Source: Pomacea canaliculata (lineage: Eukaryota; Mollusca; Gastropoda; Architaenioglossa; Ampullariidae). From it: a stretch of DNA of 64,000 bases. Where the stretch lies: contig NC_037593.1 in NCBI RefSeq assembly GCF_003073045.1, positions 6,315,525 through 6,379,524 on the forward strand, in the 5' to 3' direction. A program made the translations under genes and the position numbers. The notes beneath the pieces were generated by a model, which was given only the letters and a program-made list of their open reading frames with translations, did not search any database and was not told the DNA's origin. Below, piece after piece: positions 13,271 through 26,289 of this stretch (its first letter is position 1; each line of letters starts with the position of its first letter).

Positions 13271-15839
13271 AATCCTTGTGCGTCTACCAATATTTGGAAA
13301 GGAGATCTAAGATGAAAGGACAGCATTTTCCAAGATGAAAGTCCTTTCCAGAACTATGTGATGTCCAGTATTTTTTAATTCTTATATTATCATTGTGTTA
13401 TACTTGCATAGATGTATGAACCCCTACCCCGCTGGATGGCTGTTTAAAATAAAGTGAATGCTGTTACTCTTGTAACCAATTGGAAATTCAGAAAACGCAA
13501 GCAGCTTCAACCTGATTGACTCAAGGTGGTTACATGTTTTGTTTCATCAATATGATTACAGATGTGGGTCTCTATTATATTGCTTTCCCACGGATCAGTC
13601 TGTGAAGTTAAAAGTATCCAAGGTCTGATCAATCATAAAGATGTTAGAGAAGGAAGTTTTATACATTTCTGATTTAAGTTCGCTAATCCTTGTCTTTCAA
13701 TGCAAGATCACTTTCCCTCAGTAAATGATAATTCCTGTGATGGATACTATGCTCTAAAGACAAAGCAGGATTTTAATTTTAATAGGTGCTTTTAACAAGT
13801 ACCCCATTTGCTCAGTACAATAACCAGGCATAAGAATTGTATGCCAGTTGTTGATTTTCTGCTCAGACTGAAATCTTCGCAAAATAAATTATTAATATGT
13901 TGAATGTCGTTGAAGTTTCAGTGCTATGTATTATTTCTGACTGTATTTCCATCCATCTACTATTCAAACTGCAGTTTACACTAAAATGAGCTATTTTGCA
14001 ATTTTTATTCCTCGCTTAATTTGTGATAGAGGTAATGCCACAGTAAATTTCAAGTTTCAGCCATTTCATCTGATTTTTGGAGAACCTTTAGCCAATTTTC
14101 TTATGGTCAGTTCTTATGCCTAAAATACTAAAGACTGCTTAAAAATGTGCTTGAATGCTGAAGGACTGAAGGAAATCACTGTGAAATATTGACATAAAAA
14201 CTGATCATTACCACTTGAAAAGCATTGATGCCACAGTTTGCTGCTTTTGATTTGCATGACCAACTTTTATGCCAAAGAGTAATCTGATCGATTGGTTTGT
14301 TATGCTGAATAAGTGCGCTGAAAAAGTAACAACCACTTGACCAGGTGGTTTTTCTCTTCTGCTATGAATGCCTCATTTGATATTTCGTTTAAATTGTGTA
14401 ATGGAATTTAATGTAAATAGTTTTGGGAAGAATATTTGCATTAAAATGTTACATAAGCATTCATGCTGAGAAGCACAAAGCTGAGTAGACAAAAGAGAAT
14501 AAGAATATTACAATACTCAAGGCACAAAGTAAGAAATATTTTATGTTCTTGGTTGTTGTAAATGATTGTATACCTTGAATGTAGCATATTCCCCATTGAC
14601 CTCCCACCATTTAGACTTTGCACCTGTCTTGTGAATAGTGGTTGTAGTATGGCCTGGACATGTTTTATCAAAGGTCTTAAATTGCTTGAAATACTTGGTC
14701 ACCCATGACAGATAACATTTAAGTAACCTTCAATTGTCCTAAATACTCTATTGAATCTCAGATCTGTATGATCATAGGTTATGTGTATGAAAACAGGGTT
14801 GGTGAAGACTAAGGCACAGTGGATGCCAGAAAATAAAGATGAGAATTATGGGTTCAGAATTGTCAGGAGTGGTGATTTAGTTAACAGAAGCAAAAACAAA
14901 ATTTTTCAAGAGCTGAAAAACTTATTATTATTAATAAAGATAATGATGCAGAACTGGCATTTCATTTTTAATAAATTTATATTTTAAGAATAGCAGATAC
15001 CATAAAAGACTATTCTGATCAACATTTTCTTTTGGTCATTTTGTTTCTGAATGAGATTGAATTTATTTTGAGGAACTTAGGGGCTAGTGCGTTAAGACCA
15101 TTGGATATTCAGACTTGTGCTTTACTTGCACCGCATAAGCTTGCATTCCTTTTTCACATTTTTTAAAAGTAACCAAATAGTTGTACTCAGTATATTTTCA
15201 TACTGTATGGTTTGAAAGCTATGGATGTTAAAACACAAACTTACATTTTATACCATTTCGCAAAACCAGTATTATGTGAATCAGACTTTCTAGATGTAAT
15301 AATCGAGGTATGCTATCTAACTTATCTTACGCAAGGCTGCATACTAATCAAATGTAACATTGTCTCGGGGTTATCTGTGGACCAAAAACATTCCTGTATT
15401 TGGAAACAGGTGTGAACCTAAGTGGTTGGTTGATAACTTTTGTGTACGGTCTATGGATAGTGTTTCCTAAAGCTGTACATACTGAGCAAAGATAAAGAAA
15501 ACCCCAGGATTACAGATCTGCTTCATAACTATGGCGTCGCATGGTTAGCTTCTCAACAGGCACAAATATAAGACAATAAATTTTCTGTAAATATTACAGA
15601 AAATAAATGTTAGGAACTAAACATTTTTTTTTTTTTTTTTGAGGGGGGAGGCTTGTTTTTGCAGCAGAACTACTGTTTTGCATTTATTTGGGTTAATATT
15701 GTGAGAATGCCACTAAACATTTTATGGTGTAGCAGCTTTTGTGTGTGCATTTTTGTTTGCACCATTTTTCTGGCTTTGAGCTAATAAGTACTTTGAGATA
15801 TTTTAATCCTTATAACACTATGAGCTATGATCACGGCTT

Positions 15840-16035
15840 TACCAGGGAAAGCAAATGTCATTTCCTTTATTGCTAAGTACAAGCTTTGTTTTTTCCAAAA
15901 ATTTATAGGTTTCTTGGTCTAATATTTACTTGAGAGCAATAATAATAATAAACATCATCCATTGTTGTCTTCAGTTAATAGCCATTGTCTTTGTACATAC
16001 TTATATGCCATGCTAAGATGGTTAAACCTTAAGAT
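15840..16035 (+). repeat. Dispersed repeat, copy A
   Basis: Shares an ordered series of blocks with 22742-22965: CCAGGGAA, TATAGRTTYCTTGGT, AGCAATAATAA, CATCAYCCA, GTTAWTAGCCA, CTTATA and TGGTTAAA/GGGTTAAA. Identity is roughly 70-75% with small gaps, so both are old copies of one family. I see no terminal inverted repeats, tRNA-like boxes or poly(A) tail; the class is unknown. Confidence 0.6.
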
Positions 16036-17305
16036 ACTTTACAGTTAGGTGTAATTCTTGTGAATTAGGCAATCAGACAAAAATGGCAATAGAAGACTCT
16101 GTTGAAAGATGTTATAGATTTCAGTATTAAATCTTTTTGGTGTAGATAATCCCATCTGTATTTATGTTGAGCTTTAAAATAAAAGTGTCATACAAATTAA
16201 AACTCCTTTATTTTATTTTTCCATGCATGTGTTTGTATGCTTAAGGATGCAAAGATCAAACATGAAAGTTTATTCTTTACTGAGGAGTCGGGGACATGGA
16301 ACGGAAAAATGCTGTTCAAGGTGGCTGTAAATAAAATTCATCTAATTAGAAACAAGCCACCTGTTTGAAGCCTTCTTTTTATGTATGAACAGTTCTTCAG
16401 CAAATATACTTGTGTTTAAAATAAAAAAGCACAACACACCCTTAATTTTAGCCCAATTAAAAAAAAACTGAATAAACTTAAATAACTTGCTATGCAATTC
16501 GTTTCCAGCATCATTTTTGTGTATCAGCTGGTTTAAATATCTTTGTGCAGAACTCTACACAGAAAATAGTGACAAACATCCTGCCTTGAAAGCAATATGA
16601 TATTGGTAATGTAATCCTATAAGGCAATGCATGTGTTAGGGCAAACAACACATGAACAAAACTTTTCTACATAATCCTTTTCCTATGGCCTGACTTAAAC
16701 TTTTCTAATGCATCTCTACCTGTTCTGACTTCTTGCATTGTCACCCGTTTTTGTTAGTTTTGAACAAGTTCAACTTCTACATCTCTATTTTGTTAGTCTC
16801 TTATACTCTTCATTCATTTCAACATTTTGCAACTATTTTTCTGCTTACTCTCAGATCTCTGCTAGAATCTTTTATGCATATCTGGAATTGCTGTTCTTAA
16901 TGAAATATCTTCTGCTTTCCTAGTCATCCATTCTCTTTTTTTCACCATTTATCACCTCTCCCTGTTCTTCTCTACATGCTTCTACACCTGTGTTTCACTG
17001 GATATCTCATTCTATCCTTTATTTTATCTTTGCAAACAGACACTTCTGTATCTTGGTTATAATAAATCACCTGCCACGTACAGCCGCTGATCACCCTGTT
17101 GCGACTTGACTCGGACTCTGATACACGTCCGTTGTCACTGACCTTTCGCCAAGGTTCTCTAACCCAATCGTCTTTTCTCCAGAGTCTTAGCCCTTTTGGC
17201 TCGGTCTCAAAGAAAAGTTGGTGGACTCTGGAGGAGGCTGAAGATGTTTTGCACTGCTACCTAGGTGCTCCGTCGACGCTGACATCAGCCAATGTCCATC
17301 CCCAG

Positions 17306-17334
17306 CAAAGAAATATTGCTGACATATTTCTTTG
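17306..17334. repeat. Perfect 11-bp hairpin
   Basis: CAAAGAAATAT and its exact reverse complement ATATTTCTTTG flank a 7-base loop (TGCTGAC). It lies about 120 nt beyond the phospholipase stop, so in its transcript it would be a 3' UTR stem-loop. Function unknown. Confidence 0.55.
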
Positions 17335-17449
17335 TCTAGTATGGGCTCTTGGCATTCTATGACTTTGTCTCTGATCTATATCTGTTGCATCCATCATCCT
17401 TTCATTCAACGGCATTTTCTGACAGCATGCATAATTTTTTTTTATTGGT

Positions 17450-20400
17450 CTAGAAAGTTCCATTGAAATACACTGGGCCAAACTGAAATAGATCTGGATG
17501 ACCAAAGTGTGGCACACTGGTGTTATTAAACGCTTTGCTCCACTGGAATGGTGGCAGTGGGTCAAAGGTTGGTCCACTTATGGCTAGGAAGGTCAAAGTT
17601 TCAAAGGCCATGGAGAGGGATGTCAGCTGTAACAGGATACCAGACCTCAATTTAATAATTCAAACAAATTTCAAATTATAATGCTTATGAGCTACTGCAA
17701 CATTGTAACAGATTAACTTTATTTTTAGGGACCAATGCATTTGATACATTTATTCTACTAATTTAGATTATGAGAAATGAGGTGCTGTCCTTTAGGGATC
17801 GGACTAAAATATGCTGATCAATACTTTTGTATACCATGTATTTCTTGAATTTTATGCCAATGCTATGTCTGACATTGATGATTGAAGCACAAAACTTGTG
17901 TTCTTAAAGATGTACATTTGATTCAGTTACTGCTAACAAATTTGAACTATAATCTATGGAACTTCCTCTGCAAATTGTTAAAAGTTTACATTAAGCTACA
18001 AGTAATATGTATCTTGAAGTCAGAGAGCCATGAAAACAGGCAAGATTCAGCCAATGTGGGAATGGCTGCAAGTATTTCATGAAGAATTATTTGCTTGATA
18101 TTATAAGATTTTATTACAAGTAAAGGTACAAAAGTGGTCACAACTTTATGCCTAAAGAGACTTAAGGTCTATATATTGACTAAATCATATGATGAATCTA
18201 GAAGAAATTTAAAGCAGTACTTACATTAGATAGAATGCATATGATGTGGGTTTGAGTCTGATACATAATGAGGTATTAGAGTGAAAACAGAGTGAGTTGT
18301 TTGCAATGTGGTGTGTTTGTGATTATTGCTTTTACTGCATTACTGGTGTTTCCCTATCATTTTATCAAATTATAATTCTATTTACAATTAATTTTTAATA
18401 AAATATACACGTGTGCCTTGGAGAGATTTTTAATATCCTAGCAGGCAGATGCTGACCTACAAATCTTTTTTTTTACTCGATGCAAAGACTGTGGATTTTA
18501 GAGGATAAATGTTTCCTTTCTTCTTTTATAACGGAAAAGCTTGTCATAGGGTGTAGCTGACCTTCATATCGATTCCTCCACCAAGACCAAAACTGAGTTC
18601 TGGAAAGGGATATTGTCCATCTGGCAGATTGAGATCACTGCGGCTAGATATAGCATTTTCACCACTGTATGGGGGAGTACAGTTGCACCTGGATAGGGGG
18701 TCGTTCTTAAAATCATTGTACCTGAGATAATTAAGTGGTACATACATTAATACACATTATAGTTAGTTAGTCTCAGATGTAAACCATGCTTAAAGTTGTA
18801 CATAGTCTCTTATTATGGAAAACAGCTAGTCTTCACTACATATGAATATGCCACTGCTTTTGTATATATGGTCATAGGATATGCTGTGCCAAGTCTTTTA
18901 GATCATATTATGAGAACATGCAAACATATAATTCATGGATTTAACTTAAGGCCACCTCAGCCAACAAAGAAGTCTTGCCTCATAATTTTAATCATGCTTT
19001 CAATATCAACTACTTGAGACTGATCTCGCCGAAAAATTTGTGCACGTGGACTCTGATCATAGCTGAAGAAATCACCATATTTTGCAACCATTTCTGGCAC
19101 ACCACTCATGTTAAAGATGTCTGGAAAATACCTGCAGATGACAAGGATCCACAAATAACTCCATAACTTCTTAGTTTTCACTCTCAGCAAAACTAGCATT
19201 TTTAAGTTTACTCTTGGATGTTTGACCTGGTATTTATAGAAATCATTTTTTTTTTCTGTCCTCTCTTTTATTAGATCACACTTTTTGATGTTATTATTAT
19301 CATCATCATAATGTAGCAATGCAGGTGATACCCGTATTTAACCTTGAGACCACTGACATTGTGGTGGAAAGATTTTGTGGGGAAAGAGACTGATACTTCA
19401 ATTACTTGTTGAATAATTATAACCAATCATTGTAATTGCTTACGGTAAATTGTAGCTTGCCCAGTAACCTTTACTTAGCAAGGTATCAGTTAGATCAGCA
19501 TAGCGAATTTGGCCACTGCAACAGCAATAAATGAATGAAGGCTATACTTAAACTGTAAATTTTTCAAGCTGCAGTTCACTATGGTTTGATAATAAAGCTA
19601 ACATATTATTTCCCTTAATTACAAAAATCAAATGAAAATATTTTCTCAATGTCTCTTAAAGCATCTTTAAAACATTTCACAGTGACATCAAAGTGTCAGA
19701 AATATGTAAACAAACTTACGGAATTTGTTCCAAAACTGTCACAAATCCTGGAAGAACTTCATGGAAATACTGATCATAGTTTTTCAAATCAACTATCATC
19801 CACTGGTTATTATACCTGCAATACAAAATGAAGTCTGACGTTAAGCAAGAGTGTTCCTGAAATCTGTAAGATAATGAAAATATACTTTTATACATATATA
19901 TTACAAATAAAGGTACATGTTTACACACATAATAGGAACTTAATTAAAGACTGGATAAAAACTGAGCTGAAATTCTGACATTGAAATGCCTTCAAAATAA
20001 TGAAAATGCTTTACGATGTCAAACACTAATGCAGAACTGGGGAACAGAAAATGACAATCCAAAGACTTGTAATGTTAAGACTAAGATGAATTAAAGTTCT
20101 ACTTGCGTCCCGCTGTTGAACTGAGAGAAGATCTGACTCCAGTCATCACCATGATCTGCAAGTCGATTGGCCACCATAGAACGCACTGACTCCAAAACGC
20201 ACTTGGGCTGAATTTTCTTATACAAATTCTTGTTAAATAAAGGGTTAGTAGTCTCCATGGTGACCTAGTTGGTGAAAGACACTTTTGTTAAAACTAGACT
20301 AAGATGTGCTTACTATTACAATATACTGTTATTATCTATACATTTTATGTGATAGTCCTTCATTAAAAATGGCTACTTCTTATGTACCAATAATTTATAT

Positions 20401-23400
20401 TTCAGTTACCGAAACTTGTTGAGTAGTGTATATGCCTTGTGCACAGTATAAGATATATGAAATAAGCAGAAATACATTGTCTTAAAGGCTGTCAAGTTTC
20501 CAATCGCTAAGTTGAGCTCACAATACTGTATTCCATATATCTTGGGAAAATAACCCCCTTATTTTACTGAGATACAAGCCTAAAAACATAAACACAAAAA
20601 AGAAAGCAATTCTGTACATCATGATGATCTGTTCTTTTTGACACATTACTCCTATCTCTGCATTCCTTCCTGTTCACTGTGCATAGATGTTTGCCTTATC
20701 ATGATGCTCATCTCTGTCATACAGTCTCATTACCTACTACCCCTTGTCTCTTGTAAAATGCACTGAGTTTGCCTCTATGTGGGAAAATACACTGCATAAA
20801 TCCTGTTGTTATTATTACTTAACATGATCTTGTCCATGTATATGCCTAGTTAACATATTATGGTCCCAATTCTCTAACTGGCATCTTGATCTTTTTCTGT
20901 GCATGGGGGTATTTTTGAGCATGTTTTTCAAGAAAGGAGGTGAGTTTAGATTTTGCGATATAGTACCTTGTACTCTGCCCGGTCACATGAAAATCTGTTT
21001 TAAGTCATTCTCCCTTAATTTAGCAGGAAAATTTTACCTTTTCTCATCATTAAATTAACACCAACTTATTATATTACCATTGCAGAAGATAATACATAAA
21101 AGTCATCTATTGATGTTATGCTTCCAGGATATGACGAAAATGTCATTGTGTGTCCAAGCACAGGATCTGATCAAAGAATATAAAATAAATGAGAAATGCT
21201 GGAAAATCATCTCTAATTCTGTGTTCCTCTTTTTCTGGAACTTCTAATAACTTATTATTTATGTAAAATGAGGGGAATATACTAAATGAAGTACAATATT
21301 TCATCAAACTGCTGAGGCACTTTAGATTAAGATGATTCAAAATGACTAATTTGACTATGATGCAAGCTATCATGTGTCACCCTCTTAGTTAAACATCATC
21401 AGACTTAGATATTTAGAGAACACCCCAACTCATTAATAAAATTCTCATAGTTTGTAATATATGAAGCTAAACCATAATTTTTCTTTTGCTGCACTTTTGT
21501 ATGTGCCTTGCTCCTGCTACTCCATACAGTGGAGATTCAAGAGATACAGACATTCAAGTATGAAATGCCCTTTAATTATTATTATTAACTTGCCTGTGGC
21601 TGCTACAGCTGTCTTACCAGATTCGATTGGGTTTTCATGAAGATAGGTGTCATATCGTTTTAGAATACGCAACATGGCTTTATATGACGTCCAAGTGTCA
21701 TGTGCAATCAAGATGTCCTTAATCTCTTTGTTGCCTGGCAACAACTTGATAAGTGCAGAGCAATGACCATATTGTGGCCATTCAGCATCGCCACCATCAT
21801 CAGACAGTGCTTTGGATATGTCATACACATCAGTTGAGATCTGCAGTAAACTTTGCCAATATTTGAACAAAAGTTTGTAAGCTCGAATGATATCTATATG
21901 AAGTTTTAAATACATGCAGAAATGACAACATGCACATGATCTCCAATAATTATTTAACAGTTAATGTACAACTCATTCTAAAATAAATATGCATAAAATA
22001 ATTGCATGATTAGGATATAATTAAATATATCACTCAATTTAAACTCTGAACTTCTCCAACAAGATTTTAGCAAACATCATCTTTTTATTATGGATGCTTT
22101 TAGGTGTTCATATTTCTACTTTATGTTTTTATGTTTCATGGGGAGAAGTCTATAAAGAGCCTCTTCTTGCCAATTCAACAATTTAATGTGCAAAGCACAA
22201 GTGCATACCATGTGTCTTAGAAGAATGTGCCAAGTATGTATATGTACGGTAATATACTTACTATATCCCTAAGAAATCATCTACATCCATCGTTATTTGT
22301 GCTGGAGTGCCCTGATAGCCATCTTGAAGACCACGAATTTGTTCATAAAATAGCCGCACCTGTGAAATAGATCCAAAATTATAATTTAAACATGAATATA
22401 TGAAGGAAAATGTACACACACTTTCCCCCATGATAGGAATCAGAACTGTATTTTATTACTATTTGTCTTGCATACACTAGTATTAAAAAGAAATTCATCT
22501 ATAATTTTTAAATGGTATTCAGTTTGAAGTTAACTATGTTATTCAGCACTAGAAATGCTAGAAGACTGTCAAGTCTATTGCTATTTGTTTTCAAGGATTT
22601 AGAAGTGGATATAAATTGTTCTTGAATTTATTGTCTTGTCTGCATGATTGTTTTGTAAATGTTAATAATTTTTATTCACTTGTGATAAGCCCCTATTTGG
22701 TATTTCCTGACAAAGGAGCTTATAAACCCTTATTGCATGATAAGCCAGGGAAGCAAGGGGAAGGCAGTTTTCATTACTTTTATTGAAAAGTTCGCTTTCT
22801 CCTTTCTAAAAATGTATAGATTCCTTGGTGTAATGTTTACATAAAAGCAGCAATAATAAAGACAAACATCACCCACTGCCATCTTCACAGTTTTCAGTTA
22901 TTAGCCAGTCTTTGTAATACTTATACTTTTATACACTGCTATGAGGGTTAAAGGGTTGAAAAGCTACCTTTTGAAATGAACCAATGGCCTAATCAATAAA
23001 ATTTGTTTGTTTGTTTGTTCATACATGTGGATGATTATTTTAAGGTACACTTGAGTTTGCATGCATGCTCCTCCCCCATGGATCCACAAATAAACAGCCT
23101 GATATTTGCAGATAAAAATCCAGAAAATAATATGAAAAACAAACTGATAAAATATTTCAATATTCTACCTGATACCAATAGGAGTCATCAGGATTTGCAT
23201 TAACATTGTCAGTAATCCAATCCAAGTTCTGCTTTAAGAACGTTTCCAGTTTTTGGCATGACGATGTGGTTCTATTCTGACAAAAGCTTCCAATAGTGTT
23301 CAGAAAATGAAGGGAAATGAGTTCACGAGTAAGAAAGCCTTCAGCCAAACCAGCAGCATATGCTTGGACTGAGCTGTTGAGTTGGTATGTATAGTCATTG

Positions 23401-24689
23401 ACTGTTGTGATGCTCAGGTAGCTAAACCTGCAGAAAGAAACAAACAAAACTTGCATGACCTCAAAAAAGCATTTTGCACATAGATTTAAAATTTATCTGC
23501 TTTTGCTGGTCAGTAAAATTATGACAGATTTAAAAAACAACAACAAAACAAAACAAAAAAAAACAAACAAAACAACCCCCCCCCCTAAAAGTGAAGTGGG
23601 CAGCTGTTGATTCTGGAAGATTTGCAGACTTTAAATATATATGGGTATTTCAATCCTTAGCATTTCTTGATAGATCAGCCAGGAAAAAAAAGTTTCTGTT
23701 GCTCTGGGTCATTGCAATGTAAAGTAAGGAGCTTAAGCTGCTATTGTAAAGTTTATCAGTGGGAGAAAAAAAAAAGCTATATAGGTATGGGAGGCTGGTT
23801 GGGCATTTTCACTACAGCTTTTATCTGAAGTGAGAATTAGAAGTGAAGCTCTTGTTGTGTGCTATTGATGATGATGATGTAGTTTTATAACGCGCTAGTA
23901 TCCGCATCACAAAGATGCGCTCTATTGGCACTATAAGCACTGAATCTCATGAGACTTAAATGGCAGAAGGCTTAGAGAAAGGCGGAATTCACTAAATGGA
24001 TCTCCGCGATTACTCCCCACGACGACACAGGACACCTGTAATCCTACAGATGACAGTAAGATAATTAAAGTCTGTATATACATGTGCGATGGTGTTTTCG
24101 CGGCAAACTCTTCTACCCTGTGGCAGCTATATATGTTTGTAAGGCTAAGCTTGCCCACCCTTTGTGGGAATCGCAAATGAAGTGTGGTATGGTGACGTCG
24201 CTACTGCCCTAGAATGTAAGCTGCGACGTCACATCACACAGTTGGCTTCAACTTCCACTTTTTCAATGTAAAAGGTTGTGGCGTAGGAACCATAGGGGCA
24301 ACGGGCAGCTGCCCCCTCAAAAAAGATACTAAAGGAACAAGAATGTGAATTATAACATTGTTCACTGTCAGCATGGAGTTAGTCCCCCGATCCCAAAGCC
24401 GAGCATCTTCCTATACGTCACTGAAAGGCCATCAACTACTGCCAGCAGCGACGACGTGCAACACTTACCCAGTGCGATTAATGGCGTTGTCAAAACGAGC
24501 GTGTGCCACTGTAAAGTCATCTGGTCTTTCTCGAAAACTAAAAACGCTGTTATTCCTGTCAAAGGAAACGTATATTTCGGTGACGCTGTCAGTGGCCCCA
24601 AAGGTAGCACCAACAGCAGATGGCAATGGCCACTGGATGACAGTGACGGTGATCCAGAACACTAACAGGCCATGCATCGCGCTGCTCAT
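17450..24689 (-). CDS. PLBD: Phospholipase B-like lysosomal Ntn hydrolase (PLBD1/2 family), 11 exons
   Basis: Secreted/lysosomal N-terminal-nucleophile hydrolase of the phospholipase B-like family. Minus-strand exons: 24689-24469, 23427-23169, 22359-22262, 21850-21618, 21166-21078, 20264-20107, 19815-19720, 19515-19444, 19131-18979, 18721-18562 and 17626-17450. All phases match and total 1716 nt (571 aa), normal for the family. Residues 1 to about 28 form a hydrophobic signal peptide. The autocleavage/catalytic Cys is about C223 in GHCSALIKLLPGN. Other family blocks: TMTFSSYPGS, YNNQWMIVDLKNY, GYWASYNLP, SYDQSPRAQIFRRDQS, GENAISSRSDLN, PPFQWS and a terminal GHPDLFQFGPV. Several N-glycosylation sequons (NRT, NSS, NMS, NNTS, NGT) fit a lysosomal glycoprotein. 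Introns after exons 6 and 9 use GC donors. Whether it is the PLBD1 or PLBD2 orthologue is unresolved. Confidence 0.94.
22742..22965 (+). repeat. Dispersed repeat, copy B (in a phospholipase intron)
   Basis: Second copy of the unclassified repeat at 15840-16035, same orientation, inside the intron between exons 3 and 2 of the minus-strand phospholipase gene. Conserved blocks are listed under copy A. Confidence 0.6.
23860..24180. repeat. Probable dispersed repeat with GCGC-rich core
   Basis: A (GAT)n start, then GTAGTTTTATAACGCGCTAG and short self-complementary GATGCG/CGCATC blocks. This resembles a type of interspersed repeat common in aquatic invertebrate genomes. No target duplication or second clear copy was found here. 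It lies in intron 1 of the phospholipase gene. Confidence 0.35.
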
Positions 24690-26129
24690 ACTGGAAGCTG
24701 ATTTTGCTACTGATCAGTTCCAGCTCCAGCAGACAGACGATCGATTCACTCTGGATCTGATGACTATCACACTCGATATCCTCCGGAGATTAAAAATAAT
24801 AAAGTGCGATAACGATCATTACACGTATGCAAGATTCATTACAACCTGAAGACAAAGCACATGAGACTGAAGATGTCATCTGGGTCAACACTACTTGAGC
24901 TAGAGTAAAAATTTAAAAAAAAATGTCAAATCTCAGACCACTTCACCCAGCTGTGATAATCAAATTAGGTCGATCATGATTGTAGACTAAAAATGTCACT
25001 CGATCAGGTCGTATATAGCTATAGTCAGCTTGCACGGGATACATAAGTTGATAACACTAAAACATTTCTCTATCATAATTCTTAAACGCAACCATACGTC
25101 CAGTTTGGCAATGCCAGCTTAAATAAATTTAAACAGGCAGCGATCGAGATATATCAGCAGTCGGAAACAATAATTAAATTACCTCCGGCTATATATATAT
25201 ATCCCTGCACACGGAAATGAATACTTTTTTAGAGCAGGATTTAAAAGGCACGTACGTACGGTTATCAGCTGATCGTTATTTAAGAAATTAAAGGTATTTC
25301 GAAAGCACACATACAACCATCGTCGACATTTTTCGCGCATAAACGCACAGCACGCGCAATACAGATCTTACATAAAGTACGCACATGCACATACCATACA
25401 GTCTGCAAAATAGTAAACAACAAAAACAAGGAGGCGAGAGGTACGGTGCTCGATGCACATAAAGTAGGAACTTATAAGCAAAATCTGAACTGCAGCAGCC
25501 TCCATCCTCTGATCAACTCCCGTGCACGCACGACCGGGCAACCGCGTATAGCAACACAGCAGGAGAAATGGGAGACCTAACAATTGACTACAGTCTGCTC
25601 CTTGGCGAGAGCTTCTTGACTTGTAGTCGATGAATCCTCCACGCACTGCCTAACTCTACCGAGTCCTCCTCCTCCTCCTCGATCGTCACTCGCAACATCG
25701 CGGCTATAATTTCTGAGTGAAATCGTGTCAGGTTTCCATTTTAAAAAAAAAATCTGCTTAAATATGATTAAATTTTCAAGTATCCTCCATGAATGATTTT
25801 AGGCTACATGTCAAGGCGACTTTTTTCTTCAAGGATAGCGGCGTACGGGTATAGTTGCGGCCTTGCGGGTGTATTTTGTGATAAGCCAGAAGGTAGAACT
25901 GACTACCACTTAAAAAATCGTTTCACAATGCCTGGTTATCTCCCCTGCATCTGTCCCCGACAGGAGGGGGAAAATGCTCAGTCTGCAAGGGGGGAGGTGG
26001 TGTCTGCAAGTAGGTCGCTACCAGACATTATTAATCACATCAGTAGCCATTTTCATCCTTAACAAAGGATGACTTTGTCATCATAGAACCTACTGCCACG
26101 TGGTTTATTCGTCTAAATCAACTGATACG
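24690..26129. other. Head-to-head spacer between phospholipase and zinc-finger genes
   Basis: Should contain the promoters of both divergent genes. CpG-containing patches occur at 25530-25700 along with a (CTC)n run near 25665-25680 and a short (AT)n run near 25190-25200. No ORF here has recognisable homology. I cannot place transcription starts. Confidence 0.45.
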
Positions 26130-26289
26130 CGGCTGGGGTTTCGGTAGAAAGTGTGTCTTCGACTGTCTGCATGCGACTGCAGTGGGCGCACAACGCCTCC
26201 ATTTTGGATTTTCCTTCCACCATGGTCGGGGGGTGACAGTGCATTCCAATATCCTCCGTTTGTCGTGTTGCCTTCTCTGCTAAAACAAG
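26130..26289 (+). other. Candidate 5' UTR exon of the zinc-finger gene
   Basis: A more GC-rich segment ends at a consensus donor (CAAG|GTAAGG at 26290) about 1.15 kb upstream of the first coding exon. It contains CCTCCATTTTGG, which on the other strand resembles a YY1-type promoter element. The start is arbitrary; transcript data would decide. Confidence 0.35.

Larger units (their letters stand above)
11400..17449 (+). other. WSB1 3' UTR and convergent intergenic region
   Basis: No supported gene. AATAAA-type signals occur, for example at 13448-13453 and near 16178, so the WSB1 3' UTR may run 2-5 kb. A partial internal duplication near 12257-12360 repeats GATGACAATGAAAAA and GAGGACTAGTC. On the minus strand an AATAAA lies about 430 nt beyond the phospholipase stop (near 17018-17023) and could be its poly(A) signal. 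Confidence 0.45.

Noticed and set aside
21517..21915. 132-codon minus ORF taken as one exon from its ATG
   Set aside because: Only 21850-21618 fits the phospholipase family and phases. The upstream part and the segment after the GTAAGA donor are intronic.
24358..24849. 163-codon plus-strand ORF
   Set aside because: It lies antisense to phospholipase exon 1, whose splice phase, signal peptide and homology are convincing. The plus frame has no recognisable domain.
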